64,000 nt of DNA, from NCBI RefSeq assembly GCF_016722895.1, contig NZ_JAEQNA010000003.1, forward strand, positions 186,001 through 250,000, in the 5' to 3' direction. Under the pieces are notes generated by a model. That model was given only the letters and a program-made list of their open reading frames with translations, had not been told where the DNA came from and searched no databases. A program made the position numbers and the translations under genes. Positions 16,579-25,084 of this stretch are shown here, one piece after another; the first letter of the stretch is position 1, and each line of letters begins with the position of its first letter. The stretch is from Ramlibacter aurantiacus. Lineage in GTDB: Bacteria; Pseudomonadota; Gammaproteobacteria; Burkholderiales; Burkholderiaceae_C.

Positions 16579-17541
16579 ATGTCGATTCGTCGTTGGATTG
16601 GGGCCGCTGCCGCCTCCTTCTTGCTGTGCGCCACCGCGCAAGCGCAGTATCCGGACAGGCCGGTGCGCATCATCGTGCCCTTCGCACCTGGCGGCGCGGT
16701 GGACGCCATCGCGCGCATCATCGCCGAGCGCATCTCCGGACCGCTCGGCCAGAATGTGCTGGTGGAGAACCGCGTGGGCGCAGGCTCGGTGGTTGGTACG
16801 GAAGCAGCTGCGCGCGCAGCACCGGATGGGTACACGCTACTCATGGGCTCGGCCAGCGGCTTCATGATCAACCCGCTGCTGCAGACGCTGCCCTACGACC
16901 CGATGAAGGCTTTCGCGCCCGTTGCGCTCGTCGGACGCGTGCCCTTCGTCATCGTCAGCAGCGCGGAGTTGCCACCCAAGGATCTGAAGCAGTTCATCGA
17001 GTACGCCAAGGCCCGCCCGGGAAAACTCGCGTACGCCTCGGCCGGCGCCGGCACGCCGCACCATGTGGCGGGCGAGATGTTCAAGCAGAAGACTGGCACG
17101 GACCTCGTGCACGTGCCCTACAAGGGTACGGCGCCGGGCATCCTGGACGTGGTGAGCGGACGGGTTGCGCTCATGCCAGCGGAAATCCTTGCGGCGCTGC
17201 CGCACGTACGCTCGGGCAAGCTACGGGCGTTGGGCATTGCCACCGCGGCACGCAGCCCCGTCGCGCCCGACATCCCCACACTGAAGGAAGCCGGCCTGCC
17301 CGAGCTGGAGGTCACGACGTGGTACGGCTTGGTCGCGCCCACCGGCACGCCGCCCGACGTCCTGAACAAGCTGAGTGAGACGGTCGTGAAGGCGCTCGCC
17401 GACAACGAGGCCCGCGAAAAGCTCGCGAAGATCGGCGTGATCCCCGGCGGTCCCGCGGGGACCGAGTTCGCCGCCTTCCTGCGCGAGGAGAATGTGAAGT
17501 GGACGAAGGCCGTGAAAGAGACGAACGTGCGGCTGGAGTGA
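16579..17541 (+). CDS. Bug/TctC-family periplasmic substrate-binding protein
   Basis: A 320-aa exported protein and the second Bug protein of this cluster. The signal peptide (IGAAAASFLLCATAQAQ) is followed by YPDRPVRIIVPFAPGGAVDAIARI and APDGYTLLMGSASG, VPYKGTAPG. It is related to, but clearly distinct from, the Bug protein at 7071 at the start of the cluster. Having two in one operon suggests either two related ligands or a division between transport and sensing. AAGGAG lies before ATG 16579. It is the last gene of the unit and faces the GntR gene. Confidence 0.92.
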   Translation: MSIRRWIGAAAASFLLCATAQAQYPDRPVRIIVPFAPGGAVDAIARIIAERISGPLGQNVLVENRVGAGSVVGTEAAARAAPDGYTLLMGSASGFMINPLLQTLPYDPMKAFAPVALVGRVPFVIVSSAELPPKDLKQFIEYAKARPGKLAYASAGAGTPHHVAGEMFKQKTGTDLVHVPYKGTAPGILDVVSGRVALMPAEILAALPHVRSGKLRALGIATAARSPVAPDIPTLKEAGLPELEVTTWYGLVAPTGTPPDVLNKLSETVVKALADNEAREKLAKIGVIPGGPAGTEFAAFLREENVKWTKAVKETNVRLE

Positions 17542-17561
17542 GCCGCGACTGCGCACGCAGC

Positions 17562-17595
17562 GACAGAAGGCGGCCTTCAGTCCGCCTTCGCTGTC
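17562..17595. terminator. stem-loop between convergent Bug and GntR genes
   Basis: GACAG-AAGGCGG (17562-17573) pairs with CCGCCTT-cg-CTGTC (17582-17595), 12 bp with one 2-nt bulge and an 8-nt loop. It overlaps the last codons of the GntR gene and lies 20 bp past the Bug stop. No T-tract follows on either strand, so bidirectional termination is only likely. Confidence 0.4.
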
Positions 17596-18266
17596 TTGCG
17601 CGACGCGGCGCTGGCCGCGAACTTCATCTCAAAGTCTGCCGCGTGGCCGATATGCTCGCGTAATCGCTGCGCCGCCAAGTCGGCATCGTGCGCTTCCAGC
17701 GCAGCGATGATGCGCTCAAGTTCGGTGAACCAGGTCTTCATGCGCGCTGGTGTCGAAGGTGTGCTCTTCTTGAGCCACTGCGCCTTTTCAAGGAGGTTGC
17801 GCAACACGCTGCCGATCAGGGAATTGCCGGCGGCTTCATAGACCGTCGAGTGAACCATCGAGTCGAACGTGTCGAGCTCATCGAAGGTGTCTTCATCGTG
17901 GGTGCCGTCGTCCAGGGCGCGCGCACGGCGCAGGCCGACGCGCAAGCGCCGCAGCTGCTCCTCGGATATGTTCTGCGCGGCCAGACGGGCCACATGGGTT
18001 TCGAGCAGCAGGCGGAAATCGAAGATTTCCCGTATCTCCCCCTCCGTGAGCGACTTCACGTAGCTGCCGCTTTGGGGTGTCACGTTGATCCAGCCTTCGC
18101 TGCGCAAGCGCGCGAGCGCCGAGCGGATAGGCGAGCGGCCCACCCCCAGCTCATCGACCAGCCGTGCTTCTGAGATCTTTGCACCCGGTGGATACGTGCA
18201 TTCGATGATGCGCGTCTTTATGGCTTCGTACGCGCGTGCCGCAGCGGCTGCGGTGTCCAAGGTCAT
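17577..18266 (-). CDS. GntR-family regulator, FCD subfamily
   Basis: A 229-aa regulator. The N-terminal winged helix (residues ~10-75) includes ISEARLVDELGVGRSPIRSALARLRSEGWI; the rest is the all-helical FCD ligand domain with the usual Asp/His-rich metal-site region around DTFDSMVH and the late REHIGHA. FCD regulators generally repress catabolic operons and release DNA upon binding a small carboxylate. The gene converges on the operon 7071-17541 with a 35-bp gap and is the only regulator of the cluster. It is the likely reader of the CTRGTNNACYAG repeats at 6866, 7023 and 8109. Confidence 0.92.
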   Translation of the reverse strand: MTLDTAAAAARAYEAIKTRIIECTYPPGAKISEARLVDELGVGRSPIRSALARLRSEGWINVTPQSGSYVKSLTEGEIREIFDFRLLLETHVARLAAQNISEEQLRRLRVGLRRARALDDGTHDEDTFDELDTFDSMVHSTVYEAAGNSLIGSVLRNLLEKAQWLKKSTPSTPARMKTWFTELERIIAALEAHDADLAAQRLREHIGHAADFEMKFAASAASRKTAKAD

Positions 18267-18684
18267 CGTCGTGAGGCAGGTGTCTGAATGGCCAGTTTAC
18301 ACGGGAGCCCCACGGGATTGGCGCCGTCCCGAAGCCCACCAGCGGATCCGACGTGCCCTGCTTCGGCGGCGCCAGCCAGCCCTTGGGTCGGCCGATGCCG
18401 CCGTCGCAGCCGCGCTCCGCGATTTGCCGCCGCAACACCGTCGCCGGAATCCATCGCGGCCTGGCCTGCTCGGTGTTCCTGCAGGCACTGGGCGCGCGTC
18501 ACGCCCAAGTTTGATCTCGGTGACCAGCCACACGGTGGCCCTTGCTGCGCCCGCGGCCAATGTGCCTTCGCCGGACAACGCAGCGAGTGCCCGAACGGAG
18601 CTGGTCGGTCCGCGTGTCGGGGCTCTGCCCCGACAGCAACGGTCCGTTCGGCCCGATCCTGTCGAAGGGGCGGCCGCTGCCACC
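18267..18684. other. 418-bp gap without a convincing gene
   Basis: Open frames exist on both strands but their translations are Arg/Pro/Ala-rich and carry no recognisable family. Two structural features are visible: a perfect stem-loop at 18615-18635 and a short REP-like sequence at 18644-18668. The promoter of the GntR gene should lie in the first ~100 bp. Confidence 0.5.
18615..18668. repeat. stem-loop plus REP-like intergenic sequence
   Basis: A perfect 9-bp stem with a 3-nt loop (TGTCGGGGC-TCT-GCCCCGACA) is followed by CCGTTCGGCCCGATCCTGTC and GAAGG (18644-18668), which resembles the extragenic sequence ending in TGTCGAAG that is dispersed in many proteobacterial genomes. Only one copy was noticed in this window. 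It lies about 20 bp beyond the DUF3999 stop codon and could help terminate that operon. Confidence 0.4.
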
Positions 18685-20037
18685 TCAAGGCTTGAGCATC
18701 CGCACCAGCCGCCAAGCCAGCACCCCCAGCAGCAATGCACCCGCCACCAGCAGCGTCCACAGCATCATCTGCGGCGACACCCCGGCCGGTACCAGCCGAT
18801 CCCAGGTCGCCGTTCGTGGCGCCTGCAGATGGGCCGGGCCCAATTGCGCCTGTGGCCACTGCGCCATCGGCAACTCGGTGGCCGCGGACAGCAGCCCCGC
18901 ATCCACCTGCGCCGACGAGGTGTCCGGGCGGCCAGCGGCCACTCGTAGTGGGCGTGGCCCGCTGGCGTTGAACGCCAGCTCCAGCGGCTCCAACTCCACC
19001 CGCAGTCGCAGCAGGGTCGGATCCCACGCATGGCCGGGCAGCGGCTCCAGGCGCAGCCAGCGCATGCCGCGCAGCGCCACCGGCACCGGTGCGCTGCGGT
19101 GTGCCTGCGCGCCTTCGCCGTGGCGAAAGGCCAATGCCTGCGCGAGTTGGCGCCAGGGCTGGGCCGGATCGGCGCGGCCGAGCACGCGCAGGGGCAGCAC
19201 GGCGTCGGCTCGGGTGGGCTCGGGCACCAGGGCGGCGATGGGCGCGGTGGTGTCGATCCGCCACTCCAGGCCGCCATCCACCACCCGCGGCTCGCCCAGT
19301 TCGGCCACGGGCCGCGGCGCGGCGGTGGTCGAGGCCCGCCGCGCCTGCAAGGCGGCGAGCGTCACCGCGATCTGCGCGTCCCACTCCAGGCGCAGGTAGC
19401 GATCGGCCAGCGATACCGGCCGCTCCAGCCGCAGCGTGTCGTTGGCCGGCCCGCCGTGGTCGAAGCGATAGAGGCTGCCGCGCAGCGGTATCGGGGTCCA
19501 CTGCGCCAGGTCTGGGCTGGTCGAAGCCTGCAGCCGCACCGGGGTGTTCGGCGGCAACTCGGCCTGCAGCACCAGGGCGTCGATGGGGCGCTTCTCGCCC
19601 CGGGTGTCGAACAGCGCCGCCGGCAGGCGCACCTGCCCGGGCGTCGGCGGGCTGCCGTCCACCTGCACCCACACCGCCTGCGGACCGGCGCCGCCCTCCA
19701 CCCGCACCTGAACGCCGCCCGGTGGCGCCGACGCCGCCTGCACCAGTGGCCAGGCGGGATAGCTGGGCGTGAGTTCGGGCGGGCCGGATGCCGCGCTGCC
19801 CGGCACCCGGGCGAATGCGGCCGGCCGGCCGTCGGCGTCGAACACCCGCAGGTCGCCCTGGGCGGGGCTGCGCAGGCGAACCAGCGCCTCGCCGGGCAGC
19901 GCCACGCGGCCCCAGCGGGCATCGGCTGGCAGCTCCAGTGGGGCGCTCCAGCTGAAGTCGGCCGGGGCCAGCGGCGCTGCTGCGATGGCCGGCAAGGCCA
20001 GGAGCAGCGCCGCCCCCATGCGCAGGCCGCGCGTCAT
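18685..20037 (-). CDS. DUF3999 family exported protein
   Basis: A 450-aa protein matching the DUF3999 pattern. It has an N-terminal signal peptide (GAALLLALPAIAAAPLA), a long beta-rich periplasmic region with LPADARWGRVALP, VLQAELPPNTPVRLQAS and DRYLRLEWD segments, and one C-terminal membrane helix (MMLWTLLVAGALLLGVLAWRLVRML). Start ATG 20037 overlaps the DUF2339 stop by 4 bp. DUF3999 and DUF2339 genes are commonly neighbours, pointing to a joint envelope function that has not been defined. Confidence 0.85.
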   Translation of the reverse strand: MTRGLRMGAALLLALPAIAAAPLAPADFSWSAPLELPADARWGRVALPGEALVRLRSPAQGDLRVFDADGRPAAFARVPGSAASGPPELTPSYPAWPLVQAASAPPGGVQVRVEGGAGPQAVWVQVDGSPPTPGQVRLPAALFDTRGEKRPIDALVLQAELPPNTPVRLQASTSPDLAQWTPIPLRGSLYRFDHGGPANDTLRLERPVSLADRYLRLEWDAQIAVTLAALQARRASTTAAPRPVAELGEPRVVDGGLEWRIDTTAPIAALVPEPTRADAVLPLRVLGRADPAQPWRQLAQALAFRHGEGAQAHRSAPVPVALRGMRWLRLEPLPGHAWDPTLLRLRVELEPLELAFNASGPRPLRVAAGRPDTSSAQVDAGLLSAATELPMAQWPQAQLGPAHLQAPRTATWDRLVPAGVSPQMMLWTLLVAGALLLGVLAWRLVRMLKP

Positions 20038-22796
20038 GGCGTCACCTCCCGTCCGCCGGCCGGCACGCTCCGCGGCGGGGGCGGGATGGGCGCGACATAC
20101 CCCAGCACCAGCATCAGCAGGCCCACGGCCAGGAACACGACGATGCGTTCGCCGCCGCCGCGATTGGCCAGGTCCACCAGGAACAGCTTGAGCACGGTGG
20201 CCGCGAGCAGCGCGCCGCCGCCCATCCACAAGGCTCGCCAGCCGCGCCTGAAGCCGGTGACCATCAGCCCCAGCGCCAGCAGCGTCCACAGGATCGAATA
20301 GCCGGCCTGCACCCCGAACGAAGACCACAGCGCTTCGGCCCGCCAGGGCACGCCGCCCCAGTGGTGCGCGATCCGCAGCCAGGCGGTGTTGAGCGCGATG
20401 AAGCCGGCGGCGGCCGGCGCCCACAGCCAGCGCGCATCGCGGGCGGTCGGCGGCACCGGCAGGGCGGAGCCCCGCAGGCCCAGCAGCCAGGTCGTGACGG
20501 TGGCCAGGGCCAGGGCCAGCGCCAGGTCGGTCGGGTTCAGCAGCGGCAGGTAGGGCAATGGCCGCGCGTCGCCGCTGGACCCCACGGCTACCGCCAGCGA
20601 ACCGGCCAGCAGCAGCGCGGCCAGGGGCGCCGCGGCGATCCAGCGGTAGGCGAGGGCGAAGCGGTCCAGGGGCCAGCGATCCGAAGGCGCGTCGTCGCCG
20701 CGCCGCCGGCAGAGGGGCAGCAGCAGCGCGATACCGGCGACCAGCCACACCACCGATGCCCAGCCCGTGCGCCACAGGCCGGCCTGGTCGACGCCATGCA
20801 CCAGCATGCGGGCCACCAGCAGCGCCAGCAGCCAGACGCCGCCGGCATGCACCCAGGGCCACCAGCCGGCCGGTTCGCCGGCGTCGAGCCGCCGCAGCAG
20901 CCGGGCGTGCAAGAGCAGCAGCGGCGGCCACAGCAGCCAGCCGCCTTGCAGCAGCGACAGCGGGTGGTCGAAGGCGGCGATGGCGCCCAGCAGCAGCACG
21001 GGCAGCACCGTCCAGGCCGGCGTGGCCGCCACCGGCCAGGCCCGGGCGAGGCCGGGGCGCGCCGCGCGTTCGGCGACGAAGGCCGCGACCACCCAGGCCA
21101 GCAGCTTCAGGTGCAGTTGCAAGGCGGGGCTGAACACCGGGTCGGCGCGCCCCATCGCGTCCAGCGGTGCCCGGCCGATCTCGCGATGCAGCCCGTACTG
21201 CAGCCAGAGAAAGCCGATCCAGAACAGCCACGCCGGCAGTTGTCGCTCCAGCCGGTCGAAGCGCTGCGCGAGCGGGCGCGCGGCGGGTGCGGCCGGCAGC
21301 TGGCGCGCCCACCAGCCGATACCCCAAGCCGAGCCGGCCAGCATGAGGGCACCGATGAAGACGGGATTGGCCAGCGGCAGCAGCGCCCGGTGCGCGCCGT
21401 CGTTCGCGCCCAGGTAGGCCAGCGCCGCGAACAGCTGCAGCAGCAGCCCGGCCGCGCGCGCCAGCCGCCGCTCCTGCCGACGGCCCAGCCAATAGACGCC
21501 CGCGCCTTCCACGGCCCACACGGCGGAGGTCCAGCGTCCGTCCAGCGCCAGGGGCACGGCCAGGGTGGCGAAGCCCAGCCCCAGTGCGGCGAAGCACTCG
21601 GCCAGCCATCGGCCGGGATGCCCCGGCTGCGGGTACCTGCGCGCCAGCCACAGGCCCAGGACGAGGTAGGTGGCGGCCAGCGCCAGGGCGGAGAACGCCG
21701 CGCCGAATTCGATCTCCCGCACCAGCGCCGCCTGCAGGCCGAAGCCGATGAGGGGCAGCGCGAAGACCAGGGTGGCGTCCACGGCACGGCGCGGCCCCAG
21801 GCCGTGGCGAAGCGCGTGCAGCAGGGTGATGGCGAGGTAGACCGCGAAGAACGCCAGCAGGAAGGGCTGCACGCTGGCGAGCCGGGCAGGGCTGTACTGC
21901 AGCACGCCCCATGCGGTGGCGATGGCGAAGGTGGCCATGAATCCCACCCAGTTCAGCACCCGCCAGGGGCGCCAGTTCGCGATGGCGGCAATCGCCAGGC
22001 CGAGGACGAGGAAGTAGGCGAACAGCATCACATGGCTGCCCTGGCCCGTGCTCACCAGCAGTGGCGCGGCGAAGCCGCCGGCAAAGGCGGTGACGGCCAG
22101 CGCCTGGGTGTCCTGGGCCAGCGCCAGGCCCACGGCCAGCGCGCACACCAGCGCCAGGGCCGCGAATGCGATGCCGGGCGGCAGCAGCTGGTAAAGCCGC
22201 AGGGCGGCGAACACCGCGAGGTACAGCGCCGCCGAGCCGCCGCCCTGCAGGGTCAGCGCGTAGGCGCCCCGGCCCTCGCGGTGCCGCAACCGCCAGCCGG
22301 CTGCCAGCAGGCCCAGGCCCGCCAAGGCCACCGCGCCCAGCCGGACCGAAGGCGGCAGCAGCGCGTGGTCGATGGCATAGCGGGCGAGGAACGCGAGGCC
22401 GACGAACAGCACCAGCACGCCGATGCGCACGATGGCATTGCCGCCCACCACCCAGCGCCCGAGGCGGCGGGCGGCATCCGGCCATGGCACGGTCCAACGT
22501 GGGGGCGCGGAGGCCTCGACCGGCAGCGGTCGGCGCGCCGCACCGGGTGGCTGCACGCGTGGCGACGAAGGGGGCGGCGCGGCGATCGGCGCGGTGTCAC
22601 GGGAGACCGGCTGCTCGGCTGCCGCCGGCACCGCCTTGCCCGCGGGGCCCAGTCCCATCTCCCGCCGCACGGCATTGCGCAAGGTGGCGCCCGCCGCCAG
22701 GCCGAGCACGGCTCCGAGCAGCAGGCGGAACAAGGGGTCGGGCCCCGGCCAGACCAGGCCGAGCAACGCGCCCCAGGCAGCGCCCCAGATGAGCAT
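20034..22796 (-). CDS. DUF2339 family polytopic membrane protein
   Basis: A 920-aa protein. After a short N-terminal helix and a Pro/Ala-rich linker (~45-105), it has a long series of more than twenty hydrophobic segments, starting with FDVFVGLAFLARYAIDH-like sequence around residue 130 (VLVLFVGLAFLARYAI). This is the standard DUF2339 architecture and length. Function is unknown. It is followed by the overlapping DUF3999 gene and they form a two-gene operon. Confidence 0.88.
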   Translation of the reverse strand: MLIWGAAWGALLGLVWPGPDPLFRLLLGAVLGLAAGATLRNAVRREMGLGPAGKAVPAAAEQPVSRDTAPIAAPPPSSPRVQPPGAARRPLPVEASAPPRWTVPWPDAARRLGRWVVGGNAIVRIGVLVLFVGLAFLARYAIDHALLPPSVRLGAVALAGLGLLAAGWRLRHREGRGAYALTLQGGGSAALYLAVFAALRLYQLLPPGIAFAALALVCALAVGLALAQDTQALAVTAFAGGFAAPLLVSTGQGSHVMLFAYFLVLGLAIAAIANWRPWRVLNWVGFMATFAIATAWGVLQYSPARLASVQPFLLAFFAVYLAITLLHALRHGLGPRRAVDATLVFALPLIGFGLQAALVREIEFGAAFSALALAATYLVLGLWLARRYPQPGHPGRWLAECFAALGLGFATLAVPLALDGRWTSAVWAVEGAGVYWLGRRQERRLARAAGLLLQLFAALAYLGANDGAHRALLPLANPVFIGALMLAGSAWGIGWWARQLPAAPAARPLAQRFDRLERQLPAWLFWIGFLWLQYGLHREIGRAPLDAMGRADPVFSPALQLHLKLLAWVVAAFVAERAARPGLARAWPVAATPAWTVLPVLLLGAIAAFDHPLSLLQGGWLLWPPLLLLHARLLRRLDAGEPAGWWPWVHAGGVWLLALLVARMLVHGVDQAGLWRTGWASVVWLVAGIALLLPLCRRRGDDAPSDRWPLDRFALAYRWIAAAPLAALLLAGSLAVAVGSSGDARPLPYLPLLNPTDLALALALATVTTWLLGLRGSALPVPPTARDARWLWAPAAAGFIALNTAWLRIAHHWGGVPWRAEALWSSFGVQAGYSILWTLLALGLMVTGFRRGWRALWMGGGALLAATVLKLFLVDLANRGGGERIVVFLAVGLLMLVLGYVAPIPPPPRSVPAGGREVTP

Positions 22797-23003
22797 GGAA
22801 GTCCCCCTCGTGTGTGGGGGCGGAGTATAGGAAGCGGCCGACTAGCGAGCGACCACCAACCGGCCCCGGCTCATGCGTCGGGGCTGCCTTGCTATCAATT
22901 TGTCGACCATCGACACCGTCTGACACGTCGCGTTTCAAATGGATGACGCACGCATGAGGCAGCCGCACGTGCACCGAAGCTCAGGCGCGCGCACGATGCA
23001 TCC

Positions 23004-23153
23004 ATGAAGATCCTCAACCTGCTCCACCTCACCGTCGCCTGCGCGTTCTACCGCTGGGCGCTGCGGGAGATCGATCCGCTTCATCCCGACGTGCCCAAGC
23101 TCCTGCTGCGACGCCAGGAACTGGAAGAGCGGGCGCACCGCCTGTGGGCCTAA
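23004..23153 (+). CDS. small hypothetical protein (49 aa)
   Basis: ATG 23004 opens a 49-codon frame reading MKILNLLHLTVACAFYRWAL and then REIDPLHPDVPKLLLRRQELEERAHRLWA. Its composition (one amphipathic N-terminal segment, then a charged helix with few Arg/Pro-rich shadow features) looks like a real small protein rather than noise, and it fills a gap between divergent or convergent genes. Its stop overlaps the stop of the convergent HEKVH gene by 4 bp. Ribosome site is weak. No function can be given. Confidence 0.5.
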   Translation: MKILNLLHLTVACAFYRWALREIDPLHPDVPKLLLRRQELEERAHRLWA

Positions 23154-23497
23154 GCGCTCCGCCGCGAATGCGGCAGGTCCAGCAGCGCGTGGCGCGCCTG
23201 CTGTTCGTCGATGCCCAGCCAGTAGCCGGTGGCCAGGGTCCGCGCCGCGCTGGCCAGGGTGCAGCCGTGCGCCATGGACACGCGGTAAGCCTCGACTTCG
23301 TACGCCAGCCGGTGCCGGCGGCTGCTGGCATAGCGCCACCAGAAGCGCAGCAACCCGTCCCGGCGCATCTGCTCGGCATGCACTTTTTCATGCGCCAGCA
23401 GGCCGGGATGTCCCCGGAACCGGGGGTGGATGATGATCAACCGCGGCGTCACGGTCATGCCGCAGGCCCATACGAGCATGCGGCTGTGCACGATCAT
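23150..23497 (-). CDS. hypothetical protein with HExxH metalloprotease-like motif
   Basis: A 115-aa protein. Residues ~35-43 read LLAHEKVHAEQM, an HExxH zinc motif in a helix, followed by an Arg/Trp-rich segment and YEVEAYR, where a third ligand Glu could lie. This is the minimal gluzincin-like layout found in short uncharacterised proteins. Its start overlaps the stop of the YeaQ-type gene by 4 bp, so both are read as one unit. A true peptidase activity is uncertain because the domain is very short. Confidence 0.65.
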   Translation of the reverse strand: MIVHSRMLVWACGMTVTPRLIIIHPRFRGHPGLLAHEKVHAEQMRRDGLLRFWWRYASSRRHRLAYEVEAYRVSMAHGCTLASAARTLATGYWLGIDEQQARHALLDLPHSRRSA

Positions 23498-23769
23498 CGG
23501 CGCCGCGTCCGGCTGCCCCGCAACACGCCCACCAGCAGCAGCAGCAGCACCGCGCCGAGCACCGCGGCCACCCAGCCGGCAGCCGAATAAGGGCCGGTCA
23601 GTCCGAAGCTGGTGGCGATCAGGCGCCCGGCCACCCCACCCGCGATTCCCAGCACGATGGACAGCGTCATGCCCGCGCGGTCCTCGCCCGAGATGATGGC
23701 CCGAGCGATCAGGCCGACCACCAGGCCGATCACCGCCGAGCCCAGGATGTGCGTGAGTATGGAATCCAT
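23494..23769 (-). CDS. GlsB/YeaQ/YmgE-type small membrane protein
   Basis: A 91-aa protein with three hydrophobic helices: GSAVIGLVVGLIARAII, GMTLSIVLGIAGGVAGRLIA and GWVAAVLGAVLLLLLVGVL. The Gly-rich pattern GLxxGLIAR...GEDRAG...GIxGGxxG is that of the transglycosylase-associated/YeaQ family, small inner-membrane proteins often induced by stress. It is first in a two-gene unit with the HEKVH protein. Confidence 0.85.
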   Translation of the reverse strand: MDSILTHILGSAVIGLVVGLIARAIISGEDRAGMTLSIVLGIAGGVAGRLIATSFGLTGPYSAAGWVAAVLGAVLLLLLVGVLRGSRTRRR

Positions 23770-24052
23770 GGAGTCCCCTTTTCCGAATGCCGATCAGGTG
23801 AAGCCCATGCTAGGTTGGCGCGACCGTGGGGCGCTGTAGGTCGAGCCTGCGTCCGACCGTCCGACAAGGGCGGCGCGGCCCGAGTTACCCACCGGGCCTG
23901 TGGGCCAGGCTGTGGATAGATTCAGGGAAAACCCTCGAAACCCCCGTCCCACCGGGGCTGCGGCTCAGGCTGCGCAATAAAGAGGCAGTGGCCGGGCGAG
24001 GTCGGCTGGGCGCGTCATGCCTACACTCATCGCCCCAGCCCGGAGGCCCGAC

Positions 24053-24613
24053 ATGACCCTGCCAGACCCATCCCCGATCCGTGCCGCCGACGTGGTCGCC
24101 TTCTGGCGCGACGCCGGCCCGGAACGCTGGTTTCGCCGCGACGACGACTTCGACGCGCGCTTTCGCGATCGCTTTCTCCACGCCCACGAACAGGCCGCCC
24201 GAGGCGAGCTGGCCGATTGGGAGCGCAACGCCGAAGGCTCGCTGGCGTTGCTGATCCTGCTGGACCAGTTCCCGCGCAATGCCTTCCGGGGCTCGGCGCG
24301 CACCTTCGCCACCGACGCCGCCGCGCGTGAGCTGGCCCGGCGGGCGCTGGCCGCCGGTCACCGGGAGCAGGTCGAGCCGGCGCTGCGCCGCTTCTTCCAC
24401 CTGCCGTTCACGCACTCGGAGTCGCTGGCCGACCAGGACCAGGCGGTGGCGCTCGCGCGCGAGCTGGACGCCGACAGCCTGAAGTGGGCCGAGCACCACC
24501 GCGACATCGTGGCGCGCTTCGGGCGCTTTCCGCATCGCAACGACGTGCTCGGCCGCGAGAGCACGGCGCAGGAGCAGGCCTTCCTGGCCGAGGGCGGCTT
24601 CGGGGGCGGCTGA
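24053..24613 (+). CDS. DUF924 family protein
   Basis: A 186-aa helical protein. It shows the family hallmarks in order: VVAFWRDAGPERWFRRDDDFD, LADWERNAEGSLALLILLDQFPRNAFRG, FATDAAARELAR, FFHLPFTHSESLADQD and RFGRFPHRNDVLGRESTAQE. ATG 24053 is preferred to 24017 because GGAGG sits 8 nt before it and the family begins there. DUF924 proteins have a TPR-like fold; their function is not established. The cytochrome gene follows after 3 bp. Confidence 0.88.
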   Translation: MTLPDPSPIRAADVVAFWRDAGPERWFRRDDDFDARFRDRFLHAHEQAARGELADWERNAEGSLALLILLDQFPRNAFRGSARTFATDAAARELARRALAAGHREQVEPALRRFFHLPFTHSESLADQDQAVALARELDADSLKWAEHHRDIVARFGRFPHRNDVLGRESTAQEQAFLAEGGFGGG

Positions 24614-24616
24614 CGC

Positions 24617-25075
24617 ATGCGCCACGCCTTCGCGGTGCTCACGCTCGGCCTGACGCTGGCCGCCTGCGACCGCGCCGACGACGACGGCGGCATTCGCCTG
24701 CGCACCGACGATGCGCAGGTGCTGGCCCTGGGCGAGCGGGTGTACCGCCAGCATTGCGCCGCCTGCCACGGCGCCCGCCTCGAGTGCCAGCCCAACTGGC
24801 GCGAGCGCGACGCCGCCGGCCGCCTGCCCGCGCCGCCGCACGATGCCGGCGGGCACACCTGGCACCACCCCGACGCCGTGCTGTTCGACATCACCAAGTA
24901 CGGCGTGGCCCGCGCGGCGCGGCTGAAGGACTACGACAGCGCCATGCCGGCGTACGAGGGGGTGCTGAGCGACGCCGAGATCGTGGCCGTGCTGTCGTGG
25001 ATCAAGGCGCAGTGGCCGGCGCCGATCCGGCGCCAGCAGGAAGAAGTGGACCGCGCGGCGCGCGAGCGGCGCTAG
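24617..25075 (+). CDS. lipid-anchored class I cytochrome c
   Basis: A 152-aa protein with a lipoprotein-type leader (LTLGLTLAACDRADD, lipobox LAAC) and one haem-binding site CAACH around residues 50-54. Met in SAMPAYEG is the likely sixth haem ligand, and the C-terminal helix VLSWIKAQWP is typical of small class I cytochromes. Two extra Cys-free, His-rich stretches (GGHTWHHPDAV) lie between. It would carry electrons at the outer face of the cytoplasmic membrane. It is 3 bp behind the DUF924 gene and converges on nadC. Confidence 0.85.
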   Translation: MRHAFAVLTLGLTLAACDRADDDGGIRLRTDDAQVLALGERVYRQHCAACHGARLECQPNWRERDAAGRLPAPPHDAGGHTWHHPDAVLFDITKYGVARAARLKDYDSAMPAYEGVLSDAEIVAVLSWIKAQWPAPIRRQQEEVDRAARERR

Positions 25076-25084
25076 GGCTTGGCG

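Noticed and set aside
18267..18684. Remnant transposase or gene fragment
   Set aside because: Neither strand gave a stretch resembling a transposase or any other family; no terminal inverted repeats or target duplications were seen.
18685..22497. A 1270-codon open frame on the minus strand covering DUF3999 and most of the DUF2339 gene
   Set aside because: Only the part after the ATG at 20037 encodes the DUF3999 protein; the upstream part is an Arg/Gly/Ala-rich shadow of the DUF2339 gene in another frame.
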